Origin: Heloderma charlesbogerti
Lineage: Eukaryota > Chordata > Lepidosauria > Squamata > Helodermatidae
Length of the DNA: 64,000 nucleotides
Assembly: GCA_026122225.1 (NCBI GenBank)
Contig: JANEZZ010001902.1
Span: 1,962,814-2,026,813 of the forward strand
Direction: 5' to 3'
Shown here: in pieces, positions 40,998 through 53,499 of the stretch
Layout: each line of letters opens with the position of its first letter
Numbering within the stretch: position 1 is the first letter of the stretch
Position numbers and translations under genes: made by a program
Notes under the pieces: generated by a model
Told to the model about the DNA's origin: nothing
Databases searched by the model: none
What the model saw: the letters and a program-made list of their open reading frames with translations, nothing else

Positions 40998-43900
40998 TGT
41001 TGTTGTTGTTGCTCAGTCGTTAAGTCGTGTCCGACTCTTCGTGACCCCATGGACCATAGCACGCCAGGCCTTCTTGTCTTCTGCTCTCTCCCGGAGTGTG
41101 CTCAAATTCATATTCATTGCATTGGTGATGCTATCTAGCCATCTCATCCTCTGCCGTCCCCTTCTCCTTTTGCCTTCGATATTTCCCAGCATCAGGGTCT
41201 TTTCCAGGGAGTTTTCTCTTCGCATTAGGTGGCCAAAATATTTGAGCTTCAGCTTCAGTATCTGTCCTTCCAATGAGCAGTGAGGGTTGATTTCCTTTAG
41301 GATGGACTGATTTGACTTTGTTGTTGTTGTTGTTCAGTCGTTCAGTCATGTCTGACTCTTCGTGACCCCATGGACCATAGCACGCCAGGCCTTCCTGTCC
41401 TGCGCTCTCTCCCGGAGCGTGCTCAAGTTCATATTCATTGCATCCGTGATGCTATCTAGCCATCTCATCCTCTGCCGTCCCCTTCTCCTTTTGCCTTCAG
41501 TCTTTCCCAGCATCAGGGTCTTTTCCAGGGAGTTTTCTCTTCGCATTAGGTGGCCAAAATATTGGAGCTTCAGCTTCATTATCTGTCCTTCCAACGAGCA
41601 CTCAGGGTTGATTTCCTTTAGGATGGACTGATTTGACCTCCTTGCAGTCCAGGGGACCCGTAAGAGTCTTCTCCAGCACCACAGTTCGAAAGCATCAATT
41701 CTTCGGCGTTCAGCCTTCCTTATAGTCCAGCTCTCACAGCCATACATTACTACTGGGAAAACCATAGCTTTGATTAGACGGACCTTTGTCGGCAAGGTGA
41801 TGTCTCTGCTTCTTACTATGCTGTCTAGGTTGGCCATAGCTTTCCTCCCAAGGAGCAAGCGTCTTTTAATTTCATGGCTACAGTCACCGTCTGCAGTGAT
41901 CTTGGAGCCCAAGAAAGTAAAATCTGTCACTGCTTCCATTTCTTCCCCTTCTATATGCCAGGAAGTGATGGGGCCAGATGCCATGATCTTAGTTTTTTTA
42001 ATGTTGAGTTTCAAACCAGCTTTTGCACTCTCCACTTTCACCCTCAACAAGAGGCTCTTTAGATCCTCTTCGCTTTCTGCCATTAGGGTGGTATCGTCTG
42101 CATATCGGAGGTTGTTGATAATTCTCCCAGCAATCTTAATTCCGACCTCTGATTCATCCAACCCAGCATTTCTCATGATGTACTCTGCATATAAGTTAAA
42201 TAAGCAGGGCGACAATATACAGCCTTGTCGACCCTCATACAGGTTTCTCAGGAGACAGGTAAGGTGATCTGGTACTCCCATCTCTTTAAGAATTTGCCAC
42301 AGTTTGTTGTGATCCACACAATCAAAGGCTTTAGCGTAGTCAATGAAGCAGAAATAGACGTTTTTCTGGAATTCTCTTGCTTTCTCCATGATGCAGCAAA
42401 TGTTGGCGATTTGATCTCTAGTTCCTCTGCCTCTTCGAAACCCAGCTTGTACTTCCGGTAGTTCCGGTAGACCTTTTCCAGTCTTGTGGCCACTGTTGAG
42501 TGTTCCAAATTTGTTGGCATATTGAATGCAGCACTTTAACAGCATCATCTTTTAGGATTTTAAATAGCTCAGCTGGAATACTGTCATCTCCGCTAGCTTT
42601 GTTGTTACTAATGCTTCCTAAGGCCCACTTGACTTCACTCTCGAGGATGTCCGGCTCAAGTTCAGTGACCGCACTATCATGGCTATCAGGGACATTCAGA
42701 TCTTTCCTGTATAGTTCTTCTGTGTATTCTTTCCACCTCTTCTTCATCTCATCTGCTTCTGTTAGGTCCCTGCCTTCTTTGTCCTTTATCATGCCCATCT
42801 TTACACAAAACGTTCCCTTGAGATCTCCAATTTTCTTGAAAAGGTCTCTAGTCCTTCCCATTCTATTGTTTTCCTCGATTTCTTTGCATTGTTCATTTAA
42901 GAAGGCCTTCTTGTCTCTGCTTGCTATTCTCTGGAACTCTGAATTCAGTTGGATATATCTTCCCCTTTCTCCCTTGCTTTTCGCTTCCCTTCTTTCGTGA
43001 GCTACTTGTAAAGCCTCATCAGACAGCCACTTGGCTTTCTTGCATTTCTTTTTCTTTGGGATGGATTGAGTTGCTGCCTCCTGAACAATGTTACGGACCT
43101 CCGTCCATAGTTCCTCAGGCACTCTGTCTATCAGGTCTAATTCCTTCAATCTATTCCTCACTTCCACTGTATATTCATAAGGGATATGATTTAGGTCATA
43201 CCTGAATGGTTTAGTGGTTTTCCCGACGTTCTTCAATTTAAGCCGAAATTTTGCAAGAAGCAGCTCATGATCTGAGCCACAGTCAGCTCCAAGTCTTGTT
43301 TTTACCGACTGTATGGAGCTTCTCCATCTTTGTCTGCAAAGTACATAATCAATCTGATTTCGATATTGATCATGTGTATTGATGTCCATGTGCAGAGTCT
43401 CCTCTTGTGCTGTTGGAAAAGAGTGTTTGCTATGATCAGCGTGTTCTCTTGGCAAAACTCTATTAGCCTTTGTCCTGCTTCATTTTGTACACCAAGGCCA
43501 TGCTTGCCTGTTATCCTGGTGATTTCTTGACTTCCTACTTTAGCATTCCAATCCCCTATGATGAAAAGGACATCCTTTTGGGGGTTTTAGTTCTAGAAGG
43601 TGTTGTAGGTCTTCATAGAACTGATCAACCTCAGCTTCTTCAGCATCAGTGGTTGGGGCATAGACTTGAATTACTGTGATGTTGAATGGATTGCCTTGGA
43701 TTCATACGGAGATCATTCTATCGTTTTTGAGATTGTACCCCAGTACTTCTTTTCCCACCCTTTTGTTGACTATGAGTGCTACTCCATTTCTTCTGAGGGA
43801 TTCTTGCCCACAATAGTAGATATGATGGTCACCTGAATTAAATTCACCCATGCCTGTCCATTTTAGTTCGCTGATTCCCAAGATGTCGATGTTCAGTCTT

Positions 43901-44356
43901 GCCATCTCATGTTTGACCACCTCCAGCTTACCTTGATTCATTGATCTGACATTCCAGGTTCCTAAACAATATTGTTCTTTACAGCATTGGACTTTCTTTT
44001 CACTACCAAACACATCCACAGCTGAGTGTCCTTTCGGCTTTGGCCCAGCTGCTTCACTCTTTCTGGCGCTACTTGGAAATACCCTCTGCTCTTTCCCAGT
44101 AGTATATTGGACACCTTCTGTCCTGAGGGACTCATCTTCTGGCGTCATCTCTTTTAGCCTTGTGATACGTTCCATGGGGTTTTCTTGGCAAGAATACTGG
44201 AGTGGGTTGCCATTTCCTTCTCCAGTGGACCACATTTTGTCAGAACTCTCCACCATGACCTGTCCATCTTGGGTGACCCTGCACGGCATAGCTTATGGCT
44301 TCACTGAGTTACGCAAGCCCCTTCGCCACAACAAGGCAGTGATCCATGAAGGGGAA
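40998..44356 (-). mobile_element. BovB (RTE) LINE, near full length, duplicated 3' end
   Basis: A 9-bp duplication TGAGGTAAT (40989-40997 and 44357-44365) encloses a single 3,359-bp insertion. From the right, its 5' end has the BovB motif seen on + as CAAGAATACTGGAGTGGGTT and CATTTCCTTCTCCAGTGG. The 3' end on the left is GTTGTTGTT tail plus CGTGACCCCATGGACCATAG. The 3' terminal about 320 bp occurs twice in tandem (40998-41316 and 41317-41637). BovB is known for horizontal transfer among squamates, ruminants and ticks. It is coding-dead here. Confidence 0.93.
41346..44289 (-). pseudogene. BovB endonuclease-reverse transcriptase ORF, broken
   Basis: The endonuclease part is in 44289-43702 (LGTWNVRSMNQGK, ISELKWTGMGEF). 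A stop and frameshift lie at about 43700-43450. The central linker is 43455-42418 (345-residue frame). The RT is 42548-41346 (400-residue frame) with FIDYAKAFDCVDHNKLW (motif A), RQGCILSPCLFN (motif B) and RYADDTTLM (motif C). About 25 residues seem missing just before motif B (NLYEG joins RQGC directly). The C-terminus ends RAMVHGVTKSQT. Not functional. Confidence 0.9.
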
Positions 44357-44365
44357 TGAGGTAAT

Positions 44366-46390
44366 ATAGCCACATAAATATCCACATTATTATCAAATAA
44401 TTGATCACGTTAAGCATGTTCATGCAAGCCAAACCCATTTAATGCATAAACAAACATAATTTCAGATATTTATTTTAATAATTTATGAGGACAGAAGATG
44501 TTTATAATTATTAATAAGTTATTTGCTCCCTTTGCTTTTAACCTTCAAGAACTGAAAAAATGAAGGAGGGGAGCAAAGGATGCAAGACAGATTAGCTGGA
44601 TGCAAATTGGAAAGTAGGTCATGCAGTGCATTCTCAAGTATGGGGATTCCTAAAGATAAAAAGGTACAGCAAATTGACTTAATGTGTAAGATGCAGTGGG
44701 GGATGATCGTTATAATAAAAAGTATATCAAAAGAGCCTTTTAACCGTACTGAAACTACGGTGGCCCAGGACATCTTGTTTATTTTCTTGTTTATTTCTTA
44801 TTTTTATTTATTTTTGTTGAATTTTCTAGTGGAGAATTATTATTATTATTATTATTATTATTATTGGTTTAGCATAGCCACTGCTAAAATGAACAAAGCA
44901 TTAGAGCAGCGACTGTCAAATGGTAGACTGGCCACCCCAGTGGTTTCTGGGAGCACACATCCACCACACTTTCCATGATGTTGAAAAAAGTTGACCACAA
45001 AGTTTTAGAAAATATTTTGATAATGTGGGAGTGGGAGATGAATCCTGAATAAAATTCAGATTCCACAGCTGGATCAACTAGTATGAAGCTTGGAAATCTC
45101 TACCTTGTAGGAAAGAGCATGTGGAAAAAAAATTATATTAGAAGGCCATCGACAGCTATATGAAATGTGGGTGATTCATTCAACAATCAGTGTCCACCCA
45201 AAGCACCATGGCTTGCCTGATGGACACAATAATTTCTGAAATCTGGCACATATTTGCTGGATGGAGGTAGACATTTAGTATCACAATATTCAAAGCCATA
45301 CCCTTAAGATCTAACCATATAGTGATCTCATGAAAAGATTTTTTGTGTTTCAGGAGCATGTGATTTAAGTTATAAACAATTTTACCTTCCTGCAAATTAT
45401 TCCACACAGTTCTATATTCTAACTTTGTTATATACCTTAACCGTTCTGAGTAAACATGTATAGGATTGAACCATTAAGGCTGAACAGTTCAATCCTATAC
45501 ATGTTTACTCAGATGTAAGTCTCACTATGTTCTACAAGGCTTACTCCCAAGTACGTGTACATAGGATTGCAGCCTAAATCTTATGTACAAATATGAAATT
45601 ACCTCAACAAACTATGATCTTTCATACTCTGTTTTATTGCTGTGTTCTCTACAAATGGACCTGAAGGTGTCTCTTAGTAATAGCAAATCCTTCCTACAGA
45701 ATAGGGCAGCAGCAAAATTGTAAAACATGTTAACTGTAGTAAAATTGATGACTTTAAGAATACATTATTTCCAAGATATTACTTTCAGCACACTTTCTTG
45801 AAACTTACAGGGCACATGGTATTTCCAAACACTTGCTCTTATATCATACAATAAGTTTGCTAAATGAAAAATAGATCAGTTTTTCAACAGCTTAATACAA
45901 ATTAACTAGATAAATAAAGACACTTTTGTATATGGGCCTGATTTAGTAGGATGTGTACTTCACTTATTTCCCTGTAAACGGAGCATATCAGCTTGACTTC
46001 AGGAACACAGCTGAATATTTGTCATGTTTTGCAGCAAGAAAGGGAAGAGAGCATTATTTTAAAAAGCAGACTGCCTTAATTTTAAAGGCATTCTTCACAG
46101 GTAGCCTGCTGTCTTAAATGTATTTTTGCAGGGATTTGGGAACCAAGCGGGAGAGGGGAGGAAGTGCTGTATTGGGGTCAAATTTAATTTACTGCAACCG
46201 TTATGCAAAGATGTGACCTTGGCACACTGCCATGCACAGTTTATCAAGCTCAAGAGGAAAGTTAAATAAAGAGGAAATGGTGCTGGCAACTGTTTTGGAA
46301 GTCTGGCCAATGAGTTTATAGATCATTGTCTTTTCTCAATGGCAGTGAGATCAATGTGCTAAAGGACCTCACAAGTCACTTCAGAAAGAT
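44366..46390. other. No gene; (ATT)n tract and short repeats
   Basis: The (TTA)n tract is at 44836-44865. The palindrome and short repeat at 45446-45576 are listed separately. Nothing else is recognised. Confidence 0.45.
45446..45576. repeat. Perfect 25-bp palindrome fused to the short squamate repeat
   Basis: CTGAGTAAACATGTATAGGA... at 45446-45470 is the exact inverse of 45488-45512. The right arm continues into a full copy of the short repeat (AAGGCTTACTCCCAAG to ACATAGGATTGCAGCC). It looks like two head-to-head copies, the left one truncated. Confidence 0.7.
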
Positions 46391-46398
46391 ACTGCAGG

Positions 46399-48054
46399 TA
46401 GGGATGTCAGAGAATTCCGCCACGGATCTTGGTGAGGCCGAATGCCAGTGCAACTAGGGATGGCGGAGAATTTCTCCCCGAAACTTCGGGGGGCCGAGCG
46501 CCAACGCGTTCGGCCCCCCGAACAAGTTTCGGAGAGAAATCCTCTGCACCCCCCCCGCCCCCCGCACCCCCCGCGGGACGGGACTTACCTTTTGCGAATG
46601 TCCCTCCCGGTGGCTGGTCCGGCCGGCGGTTCGGCAGGTGTTCGAGCGAGGCGGGAGCGGCAGCCGGTCTTTCGACCGGCTGCCGCCCCCGCCATTGCAA
46701 TAAAAGAAAAGAAAAAAACAACGCCCCCTGATAGGCTACGTGACAATTCACGTAGCCTATCACGGCTAGATTTGCAAACTTAAAACGGGTGACTTAAAAA
46801 AAAAAAAAGAGTGTACGGATAATGGCGGCCCCCATAGGGAGCCGCCATTCCCGTTCCTTATTTGGTGGCTGTAGTCTACGTAAATGTTTACGTAGACTAC
46901 GACTACAGCCACCAAATAAGGAACGGGAATGGCGGCTCCCTATGGGGGCCGCCATTATCCGTACACTCTTTTTTTTTTTTTTTTTTAAAGTCACCCGTGA
47001 TAGGCTACGTGACGATTCACGTAGCCTATCACGGCTGACTTTGCAAATCTAGCCGTGATAGGTTACGTGAATCGTCACGTAGCCTATCAGGGGGCGTTTT
47101 TTTTTTTTTTTTTTTACTTTCGCGTTCGCGGCCGGGCGAGGCGGGAAGCCTCCCCCCCGGCCTGAATTTCGGCCGGGCGAGGCGGGAAGCCTCCCCCCCC
47201 GGCCTGAACTTCACGGGGGGAGCAGCGAAGCGCTCCCCCCCACCGCGAACGGCCTTCGACGACAGGTAAGGGACTTTCGTCCACCCCTAAGTGCAACACA
47301 GTGAAATCTGTGGCGGAATGGCCTGCCACCCCCCCACCCCCCTGTGGATCCCCCCCGGGACGAGACTCACCTGGGGCAGAACTTCCGGGCGGCGGTGGTG
47401 GCGGCCGGTCTTCTGACCGGCTGCTGCCGCTGCCATTTTTCCAGGCTTGTGTAAAAAAAAAAAAAAAAAAGACGTGATAGGCTACGTAAAAAAAAGATTT
47501 ACGTAGCCTATCATGGCTAGGTTTAAAAAAAAGACAAAAAAGATGTGATAGGCTACGTAAATCTTTACGTAGCCTATCATGGTTGGGTGGGTTTAAAAAA
47601 CAAATAAACCGCGTACGCAAATGGCGGCGGCTATGGCCGCCACCATTTGTGTTCCTTCTTTTTCCTGTCTTAATCTATGTAAAGATTTACGTAGATTATG
47701 ACGGCAAAAATAAAGGGGAACGCAAATAGCGTAGCGGGCGCTATTTGCGTCCCCTTTTGATTCGCCGTTTTAGCCAACGTAAAGATTTACGTAGATTAAG
47801 ATGGCCAAAAAGAAGGAATGCAAATGGCGGCGGCCGTAGCCACCGCCATTTGCGTACGCGGTTTTTTGTTTTACCCAGAGCCCTCTGCGGCCGGAAATCC
47901 GGCTGCGGATGGCTCTGGCCTGGCCTGGCCGGCTGCTCCGCGGAGCTGCCGTGGAGCACAGCTGGCCGTTCGAGGATTCCGGGGGGAGGAACGGAGCGCC
48001 TCCCCCCCCCATCAACATAATCCGCGAAAGGTAAGTCACTTTCTTACATCCCTA
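46399..48054 (+). mobile_element. Palindrome-array hAT-like element E (outer), split by another copy
   Basis: The termini TAGGGATGTCAGAGAATTCC and CACTTTCTTACATCCCTA are flanked by a perfect duplication ACTGCAGG (46391-46398 and 48055-48062). Removing the inner element (46455-47289 plus one 8-bp copy) leaves about 813 bp, close to element D. Hairpins with TACGTAA centres lie at about 47478, 47549, 47670 and 47776, alternating with GCAAATGGCGGC-type hairpins at about 47615, 47720 and 47820. It ends with AAAGGTAAGTCAC. Same subfamily as D. Confidence 0.88.
46455..47289 (+). mobile_element. Palindrome-array hAT-like element nested in E (835 bp)
   Basis: The termini TAGGGATGGCGGAG and TCCACCCCTA are flanked by a perfect duplication AGTGCAAC (46447-46454 and 47290-47297) made from the outer element. 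The layout matches B: a TTTCTCCCCGAAACTTCGGG hairpin at the left, GGCCTGAA(T/C)TTC units at the right. TACGT-type hairpins lie near 46731, 46876, 46998 and 47052. GGAACGGGAATGGCGGC forms another inverted pair (46830-46960). A subterminal ACAGGTAAGGGAC precedes the end. Confidence 0.9.
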
Positions 48055-48576
48055 ACTGCAGGGGGAAGAAAGGTCTTCATGAATAAATGAAAACACCAGA
48101 AAGGGGGAGAAAAACAAAACAACAAACTGGTGAAAGAAAATGAGAAGGTGTTGTGATGTCTACTTCAGATGATTGCTAGAAGATAACTTGGGAGAAATCT
48201 TGTTATCGCTATTAGCAATACAAGTACTGACTTCTATATGGAAATATCCATGAAGATGACATGAAGCCAGGGCCAGGGCCAGACTCTAATGGGCTGGCAT
48301 AGGGCTGCTGGTCGCGCCCCTCTGTGACACCCCCACCTGCCTGCCTCTCACTAAAGCTGTCCGCCTGCTTGCTGAAGCCGCCTGCCCACCCCCACAGCCC
48401 TCCGCCCGCCCTCATGGTTTGCTCACCCTCCCACACACTGTGTTTTTTTTAACCTGGTGGCAGCAGAGGCAGCTGCTGCTGCTGGGGCAGCTCCTCTGAC
48501 AGAGTTCCACAGCACCTGGCCTGCTGGGCACAGGCCCCATGCATGAATCTTAAAGTCCTTTTTTTAAACTTACATT

Positions 48577-48731
48577 TTTAGTAGCAGCAATCTGAAGCAA
48601 TCAGACACTGCCTTTGGGGCAGGGATCGACCAATGAGGGCACAGGAGCAATGTGAAGACCTCCCTGTGCCCTCATTGGTCATGTCCCCCTGCCAAAAGCA
48701 GCATCTGATTGGTTCAGATTGATGCTACTCA
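48577..48731. repeat. Imperfect hairpin of about 155 bp
   Basis: AGTAGCAGCAATCTGAAGCA...GACCAATGAGGGCACAGG pairs with CCTGTGCCCTCATTGGTC...TCAGATTGATGCTACT. The mobile family is unknown. Confidence 0.65.
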
Positions 48732-51240
48732 AAAGGTAAGTAGAAGCACTTTTTTTCAACAAATGGGATGCCGCGAGGCCTTAAGGCTTGGCCTTAGGTG
48801 ATTCCTCTCACTAGCAGGACTAGCTGGGAGAGTGAGGAGAAAGACTGCTGCGGCGGCAGCAGGCTCAGGAGCAGATGAGCCCTTCTGAGCCTGTGGGCCC
48901 TTGGCAACTGCCCGCCCATGCCGACAGCTGGGAGTAGGTCTGCTTGAAACAGACATTTGAAGAACTTCACTGTGCCCTGAAAAGGGTAAGTGGGTGAAGC
49001 AATCCATGACCACTTCACTACATACCCAGCTGCAACACATGTCCCATCTGGCCTTCCAGACAACACTTCCCAGAGGACAGGGTGAAATGGTCCTTAGTTG
49101 TCATGTTTTCCTTGACAGTCGGTGAATGTCATATGGTTTCTAGCAATAGGATTGATTACAAATGCATAGAAGGATGAGGCTGCCTTTGTCATGCTTCCCA
49201 CACCCAGCCCAACTTTCTATACCCTGTCCAACACAGGTGTTACATTCTGATCTTCCAAATCATGGTTTCAGAGATCAGAACCATGTGAACTATGGTCTGA
49301 AGTAGGTTTGCAAATGATGGTTTGAAGGTGAGCACTAAACACAGGAGCACTAAACACTCGGCCGGGAGTGTGTTTGGGGATTGCTGCTGAAGCCTGCCTC
49401 TCTGTGGCTTTCTCCCATCTGCCTGTCAGCTGTTGACCAGCCACACCTCTCTCTCCCCAGGTACAGAAGGGTGGGGCTGCCCAGTGCAGCACCTCTGGCA
49501 CGTGCCTCGGCATCGTGCAAAGTGGGATGCCAAGTGTGCCCTTGGCATCAATTGCATAAGAAGAGCACAAGGGCCCGCTACTTTGTCAGTTTGTAAGAAA
49601 CCAGAAGCCTGAATTGGGAATTTACCAAGGACTTCTGTGGATCGTACTGTCAACTGAGAAATAAAAGACAAAGTTGTACGAGCAGCTTATTCTTATCTGT
49701 GGACACAATGTGCATGTGTTTTCCTCACAGGACTATTGACAAGACCTACATCAATCCGGAGCGATAACAAGGTGGTACAATAAGAAGCTGAAGAGAAAGA
49801 GGCAATTTAATAGAAGGTCGTTACGCTTTAATCTCATTTGACTGACAGTATTTGTTTAAATTCTGTGGAATGTTCATGCTCTAAAAAGGGGAGGTTAGGT
49901 TCCCCCCCCCACAGTTAGACCCATAGCTGCCCCTGTGCTCCCTCCCTCTAATACATTTGCTGTCTTCTCTCCAGATTCTGATTTTATCTTGCCTAAGGAT
50001 GTGTTTCCCTTACCTGTTGAGGAGGGTTGTCCTGAACCAGATCTTGGCAAAGCAAACGATAGCCCTGGAAACACGGAGAATACAGGAGTTACACTTGCTC
50101 AATGTTTTTTAATTTCTAAAACTATTCAAAATTTATGCCATCATCATCATTTAGTTTTTATGCTGGTTTTCCACAAAAACTGCCCAAAGCGGTTAGCAAA
50201 ACAGCAATACAACAACAAAAAAGCATACCAGTACATCATTCTAATAGGACCCCATTACAATCATAAACAACTCATTTCACTGATACGAACATAATAACAT
50301 TTCAGATTGATTACAAAACAGGCAAAATCAAACACTGTAACACATCAGTTATTATCTTTCAGTAGTGTGTAAACCAGAGCCAAATAAACTAAATCTTTCC
50401 TGTGCATTAATAAACACTACGAACTGCAACAGCTATGCCAGGAAAACAAAGTTCAGAAAATAGCGGCCAGGTTTCTTACAGCCTGCAGCAGCTGATCTCT
50501 CCCATACTCCACTCTCTCACGCTGTTGAAGTTCTCAAGGCTCTAACAGAGACAAGGCTGGTGGTGTTCAGCCTCTTCCCCAGTGCTCTGGATGTTTCTGT
50601 GGCTGCTCCTACCATGATATACATGAGTTAAAAATGGTTTCTAAACGTTTGAGGCCTATTGAATCTGCTAAATGCTTAAAAGTAGAGAACCACATGGTGC
50701 CCGGTGGAAAGGCAACCCTAGGACAGGGGATTAAGTCCATTTCTGCTACAAGTCTCACCTTAGTTAGGAATCAGGTGGTTTTGGCCTGGTCTACAAGGCT
50801 TTTCAGGGCATGGTACAACATGACTCAGTATTTAAAATCCTTGGTACCCATCCACATCTGCCTGCTTCTAAAATCCACTTGATTGGAATAACCTACCTTC
50901 CATCAAGCCCAGGCTCTAAAAGGATTCTTTTGATATTTAACATGCCTCAGTTTCCTTCCTCTCTACTGAGATCTAAGGAATTATTAGTTGTGGCTGGGAT
51001 TTTTCCCAGTTGAGTCTTCAGGACTGAGGTGGTTTCTCCCTTGTTCCATATTCATACCATCACCTCCTCAATGGAATTAAGACTTGCAGATTATCCTCAC
51101 CATGGTCTTGCTTTAGATCTTGAACCTTCACATAAGTATTGTAAGGATGATAGGTTGCCATCACATTAGATGGCTGCTCTGGGGGCCTCTTCACCTATAG
51201 AAGGGAATTTTTGAGGTACCAGAAGCACACTAAGGAGGAT

Positions 51241-51665
51241 CTTTAGGATTTCTTTGTAAACCTCCCTACTGAAAGCAGGAGGCTATTTTGTGTAGGCTTG
51301 AAACTCTACAAAACAAGCTACACTTTGCAAAGGAATTAAATATTAAAAGTAATTTGTCACAGCTAGAACCAACCTTAATAACATTTTCTCTAGCAGGAAA
51401 TACCAAACAAGCAGATCAACATGTTAATCCTACCTAATGCCATCTACCAGCTGGAGGGCCATCTGCACCATCAGCCCCCAAAGATAAGAGGGAGCCTATT
51501 TTGGGTAGGCTGGAGATTCCTCTGTAAAAGGATTAAACCTTGAAAGTAGTTTTCACAGGAAGAGCTACCCTCAATAACACTTCCTCTAGCTGGAAATACC
51601 AATCAAGCTGTCCATCATGCTAATTCCTCCTCAAGCCCTTTATCGGCCCCTACCATGGGCATCTG
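51241..51665. repeat. Diverged tandem dimer, about 200 bp per unit
   Basis: Unit 1 (about 51241-51470) and unit 2 (about 51480-51665) share in order GGAGGCTATTTTGTGTAGGC/GGAGCCTATTTTGGGTAGGC, then AAAGTAATTTGTCACAG/AAAGTAGTTTTCACAGG, then CTCTAGCAGGAAATACCAA/CTCTAGCTGGAAATACCAA. Function unknown. Confidence 0.6.
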
Positions 51666-51703
51666 CTGGAATTTTTTGGGGTGGGGGGCAAAGCTGCACA
51701 GCA

Positions 51704-51769
51704 GTTTGTGGTTGCACATAGTGTGGTTTGCGGTTGCACATAGTGTGGTTTGCGGTTGCACATAGTGTG
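51704..51769. repeat. 22-bp tandem repeat, three copies
   Basis: The unit is approximately TTTGCGGTTGCACATAGTGTGG. The first copy has TGTGG for GCGG. Confidence 0.85.
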
Positions 51770-52158
51770 CACCACTACAACACACCTGTTCACTTTCGTT
51801 GTGTGTGCTCTTTGTTGCTTAGCATCACATTCTGTGATATTTAGAAGCCTACACAGAGTAGTATAAGGTCATGGGAATTGAACAGCGGTAATGCAGAAGA
51901 GTGTTATATCCAAGAAACATCATAAACTCCAACAAAAGTTTATTTGGAATGAGGGATATAAAAACAAAACACCTAGGAACAGAAGACACCCCCCCCCCCA
52001 AGCACAACACAGTACAGCTGTCTTAAGAATATCATATGGTATATTTTATGGCGTCACCGCCCTTATCATAACATTGACAACTTCATGACTCATCCTAGAA
52101 CGATTTCTTTCATCTTGGAAACATTGGTGAACACTCTCTAGAACACTCCCTTGTCCCC

Positions 52159-52248
52159 AGCATTCTGGACCATTGGCCATGCTGGCTGAGGCTGATTGGA
52201 GTTGAAGTTCAAAACATCTGAAGGGCACCAGGTTGGTGAAGGCAGCTG
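52159..52248. mobile_element. hAT-type MITE fragment
   Basis: GGACCATTGGCCATGCTGGC and GCACCAGGTTGGTGAAGGCA match the interior and one end of the MITE type at 2557-2691 and 8683-8816. The other end is missing. Confidence 0.5.
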
Positions 52249-52773
52249 TAGAGAGTAGCAGTGGAATCTGTGGGGAGTGTCTTTAGCATTTCTGGTAGAA
52301 CTGGTGACTGAGCAGTGGTAAATTCGGGGCACCAGGTCTACCGAGATAGATAGATCTAGCCTCTGAGAAATGTGTACACCAGACTACTCCTCTGTTGTTT
52401 CTCAATGGGTACACCTGGTGTCCAGACAATGTCTTCCCACCCACAGCTGAAACCCTCAGTTCTTTCCCTGACTCCCTTCACACCTGTAATGACCCTTTGG
52501 GCCAAAGCCCATTACAAGGTGGAAGAGCATGTTAATATTGGCTGAGGGGTGGCATAGCCTGCTCAGCTTGCAGCCCACTCTTAGGCTCTGCCCTACAGGC
52601 AACGCATAGTAGATTCAGGTCTCAAGAGGTTTCTTTATGGCTACAATACATGAGAAAACACTGTGGAGCTGCGTGACGCACTGTCTCAGCTCCACGTCGA
52701 GCACTAAGAGAGAGATTGGGAGAGGTTCCACTTGGGCCTCCTGCAAAAGGTAAAAATGGCGGGTTCTCTTAAC

Positions 52774-52774
<1 letters not shown>

Positions 52775-52811
<37 letters not shown>

Positions 52812-52846
52812 GCCATATGTATGTTTGCATGTATGTATGTATGTAT
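52775..52846. repeat. Compound microsatellite (TCTG)n(TC)n...(ATGT)n
   Basis: Visible as adjacent tetra- and dinucleotide runs. Confidence 0.9.
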
Positions 52847-53499
52847 CACAACAACCCATTCTAACTCTTAATAAATTGCACTGCTGCTACAATAAATTTC
52901 ACAGCCCCATCTGCATTTCCCTAAAACAACAACACTGGACTACACTGCGGAGTTGTCATGCACTACTCTAACACACACACCCCTCAACAAAATAGGAATA
53001 ACAACACTGCACTACTTTGCAGGACTTGCATAACGCACACTTAATCAGCCACAGCCCTGCCTCCTGCAACATGGGTATACTAATGATGAACTTTACCTGC
53101 ATACATTATCAATGTAATTTTAAAATTTTTATAAACTCAGAAAAAAATATTAACAAGGCCTGAGTTAGAAAGATCATGAACTCCTTGCCTTTCCTGCCTC
53201 CTTTTGATTTTTTGGTAGATACACTACTATCCAAACCAGCTACAGGAAACTCGTGGATTTCTGAATTGTTTTTTTTAAGAGACTGCAATTACTTCCTCAC
53301 AAGAAAGACCCCCCCCCCAAGGGGGGGCACTGACAGACCTGGCTGCTGAGAGCCCTGGAGCTCGGCAAGTAGCTGGGAGCAGCTGTGCACGCCCCAACCA
53401 CTCTCACTATCTCCTCCTTGCAAGGAGGAGATAGCTAGGGGCAGGCGCAGTACTGAGGAGGGGCCTGCACGACGTGAAGGACACTGGCAGCCAAGCCCT

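Larger units (their letters stand above)
48063..53289. other. 5.2 kb without a supportable gene; small repeats listed separately
   Basis: Frames reach 119 residues without domains. A CpG-poor, mixed sequence holds a hairpin (48577-48731), a diverged dimer (51241-51665), a 22-bp tandem repeat, a MITE fragment and microsatellites. No host exon can be defended. Confidence 0.4.
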
